Of a stretch of 64,000 bases of DNA, positions 55,963 through 64,000 are shown piece after piece (the stretch's first letter is position 1; every line of letters begins with the position of its first letter). The notes beneath the pieces are model-generated. The model was not told where the DNA came from. It made no database searches and worked only from the letters and a program-made list of their open reading frames with translations. The DNA lies in the NCBI GenBank assembly GCA_030248215.1, contig JASANG010002792.1, positions 124,001 through 188,000 of the forward strand, read 5' to 3'. Source of the DNA: Enoplolaimus lenunculus. Lineage: Eukaryota > Nematoda > Enoplea > Enoplida > Thoracostomopsidae. The position numbers and the translations under genes are program-made.

Positions 55963-57419
55963 TAACAACCGGTTCTCGGATTCTATGCGCTCATTGCACG
56001 CGTAGAGTGACACGGTGAATAACCCAAGAACTAGTAAAACCATCTACGCAAACACCTAGGCATTGGATGTAACCTTGTCGCCGACGTGTTGAAACTTTAA
56101 CTTAGGCTTAATCGAAGTTAGCCGCGAGACACTAGATAGAAACTGTATCATAAAAATTGCCATAGAATAATATTGTAAACTGTATACCATAACTGTGCCT
56201 TTTGTAAAAACGTTCTTTTGTAAATTCTTATAACCGGCCGTGCCGCTGGTTAAGAGCGATCAAACTCGTATTATAGATCCCGAACTTGGCCGTTTACTTG
56301 AAAATCCGACGTGCATTACGATAAGCACGTCTCTCATGCTCACAACTCACAAGCAGTTAAACATATTACCCAAATCAAGGGAATTTTATATAAGTGTTAG
56401 TAATAAAAAATATCAGTGAAAAGTGGGAGAGTCACTTATTTTCTCATATCTTGACACATAATGTTTCATACGATAGAAATGAACTGATAACCGCATTTTA
56501 AGGAATCTAGAAACGAATTTTATAGCCAGTTCAAGATTGGCCATAAGTCTTTGTGGTTGAAGCATTCACATCTAAATTAAATTCTTTTAATTTATTATCC
56601 TAAGTCATATAAGGGTAGTGTCATAAGACATATAAGGTTAATTTAAACGTTTAAAGAGTGTATATGCTAGTAAAGTGTTTTTGTACTTCTTCAAGTATCA
56701 GCACACGGATTAAAAAAACCATGCGAATCAGTTCGAGAAAGAAAATAAGTAATTTCAGTAAATTTACCAGTTAATTATTATTTAACTTTATAATAGTTGT
56801 AAAACAAGAGAACGTATGATGGAGAACTGATAAGTAACTAAGAGCGTGATCACCTGTAGAGAAGTTACTCTGCACGGCATGCCCACACACATGACTGGTT
56901 GATTTTGTAGAAATTAAATACAGATTAGTATTAACTCTAATGTTGAAATAAGGTCATTGAATAGCCTTAAGCTTCTGAATCCGGAAATACATTAAATTTT
57001 CCGATCGTATAAAAGTAAGTTGAAATCACCTAGTACTGTGATTATTTTGGTTTTGAAACAGAGATATAGTACACAGTTACTGAAAAATTGCACCACCTTG
57101 ACATTATACTCTGGAAGTAAATAGCATCAGACAATATGATGTTGATAAGCTACATCTCAATTAGGTACGATTATTCCTAATTTAAAGTATTCTGACGGGC
57201 GACAAAATGTTTTCACGTTACAACTCAACTGTAGTTGGATTTTTTGTGCACAAAAAACTTCGATTTGGTTAATCCAACTGCTACTTCATAATTTGCTGCC
57301 TGGTTGCTTTGGTTAAACACTTTTTCCTGTTAGGGCTCCGGCGCAACATAATTTTACGTGCGCAAGTTTTAAAAATTTACTTATATATACAGTGTAAATT
57401 GCAGAATATCATATCTACC
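55963..57419. other. spacer before NDUFAF7
   Basis: AT-rich sequence without a supported exon or repeat terminus. The NDUFAF7 promoter and 5' UTR should lie in its right part; no promoter element could be told from background. Confidence 0.35.
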
Positions 57420-59797
57420 ATGCCGTTGACCAGGCACCTGCGTGGGTTTTGTAACAAGAGATCAAATCTCGAACTGTTCTCTAGCGAAAGTTATTTGCGT
57501 TTGGAACGTAAAGCGCATTCACAGTGCCAACAAAAATCATATCACCTTGTTTCTTATATACGGGATCGCATAAGGGCTACAGGACCGATTACGGTATCAG
57601 AGTTTATGTCTTCAGCGCTTGGAGCACCTGAATCAGGTACTTATATACCAGCTAAGCTTATGAATTACGCTTAGTTTGACTTTTGAATGTTTTAGTTTTC
57701 ATTAATCTTGTTCGGTTTTGTTTACAATACTTTTCGAAAAACAAATATTATTGGTAAGGTTTGCATAGAGATTCTTCCATTAATTGGTTATATGGTTTCA
57801 GGATACTACTCAAAAGAGCGTACATCAAAGATGCGGAATATTTTGGGCAAATCTGGTGATTTTGTAACGTCACCTGAGTTATCTCAAATGTTTGGCGAGC
57901 TGGTTGGCATATTTGTGGTTCATGCGGTCCGCAACTTTCTTGGTCATCGTGACAGTTGGAGATTAACGGAACTCGGGCCTGGATCTGGAGAATTAATGGT
58001 GGATATTCTCAATACAATGAAATCACTTCACGTACCGCCCTCTGATGTTGACGTAGGTAAATGCTTATATATGATATGTCCCGGGGCCAGGATTTTATCC
58101 GGGGTCGGGGCGAGCAAAATACAATAAACATCAAATTTTATGTACCTTTTGCGTAATTATGTACCTGGGAGCACGGTGCCGTTTTATCGTATCGCATCAT
58201 GCGACATTTTATTTATACTCCCATGTTGTGAAGTTACTGATACTGTGTTTGTTATTCTGCCGTTAATTAACTGTTTTTGACTTGTTTTCGCGAAAGTTGA
58301 TGATGAAATAGCTGAAAATTCGCTTAAACCTTTTTACCAAGTTTTCTAAAAAGTCCAACAGTAATTTGGTGATGAAAATTATTTCAAATTCCATGTTTCT
58401 GCAAAATAATTCAATTCCTGTTGCGGTATAATTTACTTCCTCTTGGAACCATATAAACTTGAGTAGTGTTTTGCCAGATAAGCAGTTTCAAATCAATTTT
58501 GTTTCGCAGCATTGCAAATCAGTATAGTGATGTACTTAAACTCTGATATAAATCGGCCGGATACGTACTGGCGATTTACGGTTGTTGTCCCGAATAACGT
58601 TAAGTTGTTTTTTACAAAACGACAATATGTTAAAAAATATTGCTGCTATCGCATTTCCGGTTATTGTAGCATCCAGATAATTGTATTTCATTAAACCATA
58701 CATACTTATACACGACTTAAATACTAACGCCACTGCACAAATTTAGATGCTATATCCGGTTAACATCCGTTATTCGGTAAATTGCTATCGGTCACACCCC
58801 GCTTGTTATTACCCAGTGTTTTGAATTATGACTGAACAAAAAATTTGGTCTATTTTAGGTTAGTTTGGTTGATATCAGCAAACACTTTTGTCGTGTTCAA
58901 AGTGGAAAGCTGCTTAAACCGACAGATGCTTGGAAAACAGTGCCTGGTGCGACGTCAGGTCCTTCTTTAGATGTGAAATTTGATTCTCGCATAAACAACT
59001 ACAAACTTATGTGGCATTCCACGCTAGAACAAGTGCCGAACGACCGTCTGACATTGTTCATTGCTAATGAATTTTTCGATGCACTGCCGATTCATAAGTT
59101 TCGTCGTATTGCCGAACGCGGATGGCATGAAGTGCTTATTGACAATGCAACTTGTTCACGAGATACTTCTGCATACAGTAAACAAGATCACGAATTTAAA
59201 TTTGTGCTCTCGTCTGCGCCAACCATTGCGCAACAGACTTATTTAACTGACTCTGTATTGAACGTTTGTGGCGCAGATAATATCTTGTGTCGCGATATTG
59301 AAATATCACCCGTTGGTGCAGCTATTGTAGAAGCGATTGCTTTGAGGATTAAACGCCATGGAGGAGTTGCAATATTGGTGGATTACGGTTACGATGCCAG
59401 CGATTGCCGCGTGTTTCAAAGTGGCCGCCCGGTTGGTGATACGCTGCGTGGTTTTAAATCTCATTCAGTGGTCGACAATGAATTGAGTGATCTTGGGCAT
59501 ACAGACCTAACCGCAGATGTTAATTTTGGTTATTTAAAGTTTATTGCTGAAAAACACGCGTTAGTGTTGGGGCCGATATGCCAGAACGAATTTTTGACGA
59601 ATCTTGGCATACAGGTTAGGCGCGATGCATTGTTAGCGAAAGCGCGAACGGATAACCAGCGGCGTTATATTGAACGGTGCTATGAAATTCTTATGGATGA
59701 ATCGGAAATGGGTCATCGATTTAAAGCAATGGCGATTGTTCCACGCACCATTGGGCCCTATGTTGAAGTCAATCCACTAGCAGGATTTATGAAGTAG
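57420..59797 (+). CDS. NDUFAF7: NDUFAF7, complex I assembly arginine methyltransferase, 3 exons
   Basis: Exons 57420-57636, 57802-58052 and 58859-59797 join in phases 1 and 0 into 468 aa (human about 441). NDUFAF7 (MidA) dimethylates an arginine of the NDUFS2 subunit in the mitochondrial matrix, an early step of respiratory complex I assembly. The N-terminus MPLTRHLRGFCNKRSNLELF is basic and Ser/Leu-rich, as in a mitochondrial presequence. Then follow RIRATGPITVSEFM, GDFVTSPELSQMFGELVGI and the SAM-binding loop ELGPGSG at 129-135. FIANEFFDALPIHKFRRIAE comes next, then VAILVDYGYD, TLRGFKSHSVVDN, DLTADVNFGYLK and GPICQNEFLTNLGI. These are the family's signature blocks in order. The exon 2 donor GTAGGT at 58053 was preferred over GTAAAT four bases on because only it keeps the frame with SLVDISKHF. 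Nothing appears missing. Confidence 0.95.
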
Positions 59798-60845
59798 TCA
59801 AAAACCCATTTGTATTAAACTACTAAAGCATCAGTCGCCAACATAGCATTTTTTCATACCGAAGATACAAAAAAGTATTATAGGCCAACTGAAACTCAGA
59901 AGAATATTTTGATGCAGCGTACAACAGGATGTCTGCATCCAGCTGCCGCAAAAAGTCTACCTCCAGCTCCGCTAAATCTTTTGCTGGAGGTTCTGGCAAT
60001 ATTGGTTTTTTGCAATAATTCTGATTACACCCTGTATTCTTTTGAATAGCTTTTTCGCGTACAATTTAACAATGTGCGTATGTTTTGAAACGGTTTTTAG
60101 CAGTCATCTCATAACTTTGTTTGCATTTGTAGTACTGCTTGATTTGATTCCGATACTGCTATAAACTTGGCATGTTCACAATAAAGTTTGTTTTTGGATA
60201 AGACATGTATCACAATTTTGCAGCCGGGGACATTGAGAAGCTAGATCGGTAGCTTTTTGGCCAATGGGAACGCATGTATAATAAACTTTGTTATTTGAAT
60301 AGTGCAAAATGTAATTAAAAATTCATTCAAAGACATGAAAGGAAAGCAATACAACCCCAGTTGTTCCTATTTCCAGGAACCAAAATTTGAGTGGCTTCAT
60401 AATGCGCGCCTTGCAAATCCTTCAGTTTTACATCATAAACATATGGCATTGTTTTTGTAGCTTATGTCTGAAGTAAATTATTTTATTTTGTTAGGCTGAA
60501 ATATCGTGGAACCGATAGGAGGAGCGATGTATAATCATGTAGATTTTATTGCATAGTGTTTACATATTCGGTTGAAAATTTCTCTTTTAAAATTAGCAGC
60601 AGTTTGAGCCATCAAAATTTTATGACTTAAGCGTGGTGTAAACGGATAGTAAAAATAACGGAAACGGAAGTGGAAAACGGATATTGAAGTTGAAGTTTCA
60701 AAAACGTTTTTATTATTCTGCCAACACATGTGAAGCGTGCATACATTTAGTAGTCTCAAAATTTTCAAAGAAATCGATGCGTCGACATTTTTAAGATTTT
60801 GGATGAATTTCGTAACTCTTATTTCTTTTCGAACAATTTCAGCCA
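59798..60845. other. spacer after NDUFAF7
   Basis: Presumed 3' UTR followed by AT-rich DNA with MITE scraps: GTCTACCTCCAGCTCCGC near 59955 and GAAACGGAAGTGGAAAACGG near 60660. No gene is supported. Confidence 0.35.
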
Positions 60846-61190
60846 GGGTGCAGCCGGAATTACAATTTACTGGAACCGGAGTTTTAAAAATTACCGGAAC
60901 CGGAGTTTTAAAAATTACTGGAACCGGTAAATGAAAAATACACGCCACTGAAATGTTTATTTTTAATTTCTTTGTGCAATATTCTTTGTGAAATAACTCT
61001 AGTTTGAGAGAGGTAATTACTTTATCTGCTGTATTTTAGATTTTCATAATCCACGAAAGCAATATAAAATTTTTTATCGCGATTTCTAGCAAAATATCTT
61101 AATTTTCAGCGACAAAATTTTAGTACTGGAATTTTTAATTCCGGTAAAAAATTTACCGGAACCAGAAGGTGAAAAAATGCCCGAACAAGA
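60844..61190 (+). mobile_element. hAT-like MITE, older copy
   Basis: CAGGGTGCAGCCGGAATTAC starts the block, followed by ACCGGAACCGGAG and the family middle (ATTTTAGATTTTCATAATCC). GAACCAGAAGGTGAAAAAAT closes it, but the true right terminus is missing; the next element begins at about 61203. Confidence 0.65.
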
Positions 61191-61202
61191 TATATAGGTG
61201 AC

Positions 61203-61530
61203 GGGTACAACCGGAGGTCTGCCTCCGGTTCCGGCAGAAAATCCGGCTCCGGTAGACTTTTTGCCGGACTTCGGTAGTAAAGTTTTGCATAATTTTGCAA
61301 AATTTATCTGTTAGCGCGTTTCGTTTTACTTCTGTTACAATTTTCACGAAAGAATTTCTGAAATTTCGCAGAAACTTACCGTAAGAACAAAAAATTAACA
61401 TATTGAAGATATTGGCTAAAATTAACTAAATAAACCATCATTTTTGCAACTTAATTTCGCCTCACCTCCGGCTCAGGTAAGTTTCGTTCACCACCGGCTC
61501 CGGTATTTTTCAGCTCCGGTTGCATCATGA
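61203..61530 (-). mobile_element. CCGGAG-type MITE, inverse copy
   Basis: GGTACAACCGGAGGTCTGCC and GGCTCCGGTAGAC at the left, CCGGCTCCGGTATTTTTCAG and GGTTGCATCATG at the right. The middle (TTAGCGCGTTTCGTTTTACT) matches the inverse of 32526-32880. Confidence 0.65.
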
Positions 61531-61661
61531 TCATGATTTATAACTAATTTTGAACGTAAAAATAACTATATCGTGATTAATATTTAACGGAAACGAAAAA
61601 CGGATATTCAAGCATAAGAATTTCAAAAATGTTTATTTTTCTGCCAACACAATTGAGACCT

Positions 61662-61905
61662 GCCAGCGGCGAATCCAGAAGTTTCTGACAGGGGAAGGCT
61701 CGTAAATATTTTGAAACGCAATTTTTCATCGAAAAATTTTCTGAGGAAGAAAATTGCATTAAGGTAGGGGATCTTATCATTTTATCACAAGAACATTTTC
61801 GGAAGGGAAAAATTGCAAGGTAGGAACCTTAACACTGTTACAAAAAATTTATGACGAGAGGGGCGTACGCCCGCCCGCCACCCTCTTTATCCGCTATTGC
61901 TCGCC
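61662..61905. mobile_element. MITE with CAGYGGCGAATCCAGAAG ends
   Basis: CAGCGGCGAATCCAGAAGTT is faced by TTTATCCGCTATTGCTCG. The GGGGCGTACGCCCGCCC block just inside the right end also occurs at 39325-39350, next to the matching end CTGAATCCGCTACTG. Confidence 0.55.
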
Positions 61906-61914
61906 TTTTCACAC

Positions 61915-62560
61915 ACTAGGCTTAAATTTTAGACTAGTTTTTTGCTTAGGCTTGGGGTTCATGTTATAACCGGGGCAGGCGTGACAGGGTTTGTCCCATG
62001 TTGATTCGACGTCAACGTTAAAATTCGAGCACTCATATCGGGTGAACAGACAAAACTCGAGGCCATATGTCATTAGCTTACAAACCACCGCTCTCAACTG
62101 ATCAATGTGTACAAGGGACGGTATGTCACGTGATACTGTGGGACATTTATGCGAATATCATATGATATTCCAAAATTTCAACGAATAAATAAGATATTCG
62201 GAGGACAAAACAACGAAAAAAAAAAAAAAGGACGGCAGCAAAACAAAACAAACGCGCCCAAACCCACAAACCCCACAAAAAAAAACACAACAACACAGAT
62301 TGGGTATGTTACCTCAAGTGTGCAGACATTTGAAAGTATGTCATATGATATTCGCGGACAATACGTCGAATATCATATGATATTGAAGTACAAAAGGTGA
62401 TCCACACATGATAATAGCAGACAAATACGAATTTTTGAATACGATATGGGGTTTATAAGCAGACAAAATGTCACCCAATAGTCTAATAGGGACAAAACGT
62501 GTCCCAAGCTGCCCCGGTTATAACGTGAACCCCGCATTAGGCTAAACTTTGTTTTACACT
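61915..62560 (-). repeat. telomere-like element split by a transposon
   Basis: GGCTTAAATTTTAGACTAG and TTGCTTAGGCT (to 61952), then TTAGGCTAAAC from 62537, are the two halves of one telomere-like element, separated by the insertion at 61953-62536. Confidence 0.6.
61953..62536. mobile_element. 584-bp MITE inserted in a telomere-like repeat
   Basis: Left TGGGGTTCATGTTATAACCG; right CGGTTATAACGTGAACCCCG then CA, the inverse with two differences. TTAGGCT stands on both sides (61946-61952 and 62537-62543), a 7-bp apparent target duplication. Inside, GAATATCATATGATATT occurs twice and an A-rich tract lies at 62213-62290. It has no coding capacity. The right half of another copy (GTGCCCCAAACTGCCCCAGG, then GTGCACCCCGCA) lies at 63550-63590. 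Confidence 0.78.
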
Positions 62561-63300
62561 TTTGTTTATTACTCTGAGGACGCTTAAAATTAGGAATATG
62601 TTTTGGTTGTTACATGCTTGAAGTTGGTCCAAGTTTTCAGGATCCGCTCCAGTCTTAATATATCGGGACATAATGCCGATTTGGTTCCTCATACCCTGCA
62701 CTGATAATTTCAATTAATTTCAATTTTTAAGACTTGAATATATACTTTCACTTTTTGCGATCTTATGGAATTGTGCGTAACCGAAAATTACCAATTTTCA
62801 AGTTAAGACATCTATATTTTTATGTATATTATTGTGTAAAAGCGACGCGCTGAGTTGAATTGCGTCACTTTTTGCGTTTGATGACCAGTTAGGCTTAGCG
62901 TCTTATTAAACCAAAAGCGATCATCAGAATTTAAAATAACGCCCAGCATGTAATCTCGCGCCTCTACTTGGTATATGTATATAAGTAGATTTTGTTTCTT
63001 GCAAAAGTAACAAACGTAGTAGTTGACGGTGCGTATTCGATGCAAATTTTTCACTGGGATAATTTTGAGATAATTTAAAATACGAAGCCATTATTCCGAT
63101 AAATATCAAACTAAACTGAAGTTTTTCTTTTAATTTTGGCATGTTTTAAAAAATCAAAATTTTAAATCATCATGAACTTATGCAGGAATGTGGATCAATG
63201 TTTTAACTCAGGTTTGAATGCAGAATTTGTTTTCGTCAGCTGCCGCTACTTTAATGGTGAAACGATGCAAATTATTCAGAAAATTTTTTTACACGATAGC
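62561..63300. other. spacer, nothing recognised
   Basis: AT-rich sequence with short frames on both strands that lack motifs and splice context. Confidence 0.35.
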
Positions 63301-63382
63301 ATTCGGATATCCGGATACGTGTTTCTTTTCGGATACATATCCGGAAATTTTGCGTGTCCGGATATCCGATGCCCATCTATAA
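63301..63382. repeat. GGATATCCGGATAC palindromic cluster
   Basis: GGATATCCGGATACG, CGGATACATATCCGG and GTCCGGATATCCGATG occur within 80 bp. They are probably the end of a CCGGATATCC-type MITE like that at 8359-8645. Confidence 0.45.
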
Positions 63383-63529
63383 ATAACCAATACATGATGG
63401 TAGCAGGCATTTATGGTGGACCATGTAAAGATCAGGGTCTCAACGGTTTTCTATGCGACTGCAATAGAGTATGCTTAAGCTTTATACTTTTTTAGTTCGA
63501 TATCGGGCTTATTAGCAGATAAACTGTTA

Positions 63530-63595
63530 CTAGTGGAAAAGGAACAGAATGTGCCCCAAACTGCCCCAGGTTTAATCGTGCACCCCGCAGGTTCT
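63530..63595. mobile_element. right end of the TGGGGTTCA MITE family
   Basis: AATGTGCCCCAAACTGCCCC and AATCGTGCACCCCGCA match the right terminus of the element at 61953-62536. No matching left end is seen. Confidence 0.5.
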
Positions 63596-64000
63596 CTTGT
63601 TAAGGCCGAAAACTGTATTAAAAGCACTTCATTTAAAGCTTTAGCGGTTCCAGTAATGAGCTAAGAGTCTTGAAAATGCGGTGGGTTAAAGGGGGCGGCA
63701 GCCGTTTGGAATGGAAATTAAAATATGCCCATACCACATTAGTTCGTAAATGTGTGGGGACTATTTTGGGGAGGGTAAACTATACAAGAATATATATACC
63801 CGAAATATGGGGGGTTTCGTGTATAGAAAACACCAATTACATATATCTTAATCAATATGTACAGTGGAATCAAGTTCTATTTCTGTTTCTATGCTTCTTG
63901 ATTTATTTTGCTTTTTAGGGGGCGGTAGGAATTCTGCAATACATATTTTTATACATTTTTGTTTTATAATAATGGCTCACATGAATGGTAGTTGCGTAGA
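63596..64000. other. window end, nothing recognised
   Basis: The 82-codon frame here has no known motif and no splice context. No feature is supported. Confidence 0.35.

Noticed and set aside
62149-62400. 83-codon Lys/Asn-rich frame
   Set aside because: It spans an A-rich tract inside the 584-bp MITE and has no motif.

Overview
The window is animal nuclear DNA: AT-rich, intron-rich and crowded with transposons. I cannot name the species. A dispersed repeat built on TTAGGC units, the nematode-type telomere motif, leans towards a nematode or a relative, but that is inference only. No gene looks bacterial.

Layout: (1) 2.9-13.1 kb, + strand, an 11-exon microsomal cytochrome P450 of CYP clan 2 (510 codons, all exon phases close). 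(2) 14.3-26.2 kb, - strand, convergent with the P450: a 13-exon PRIM2, the large subunit of DNA primase, with all four iron-sulfur cysteines at family spacing. (3) 28.8-30.5 kb, +, a two-exon NECAP, divergent from PRIM2. (4) 35.4-40.8 kb, +, at least four exons of an unusual protein that appears to hold two SKP1-like units in tandem; its first exon was not found. (5) 42.9-50.8 kb, an L1/Tx1-like LINE with apparently whole ORF1 and ORF2, followed by a 5'-truncated relative, the pair bracketed by inverted arrays of a roughly 46-bp repeat. (6) 51.3-52.9 kb, a minisatellite of 9-bp units whose repeat length creates long false reading frames. (7) 55.2-56.0 kb, a tandem duplication carrying a tRNA-like sequence. 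(8) 57.4-59.8 kb, +, three-exon NDUFAF7, a mitochondrial complex I assembly methyltransferase.

Introns and spacers are largely filled with non-autonomous DNA transposons. The main family has ends CAGGGTGCAACCGG, CCGGAA/CCGGTT-rich subterminal repeats and 8-bp target duplications, so it is hAT-like; at least one copy lies inside another. Other families have ends TACTGTAGTGACCCGAATAA, TAGGGAKCRACCGGATCC, TGGGGTTCAYGTTATAACC and CTGGCTTCTCCACAGC. A further short family carries telomere-like TTAGGC arrays as its core.

The host genes are unrelated housekeeping functions (oxidation, replication priming, endocytosis, possibly ubiquitin-ligase scaffolding, respiratory complex assembly) and form no evident functional cluster. 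All gene models were joined by eye from splice sites, phase and remembered family sequences; no search or transcript data were available.
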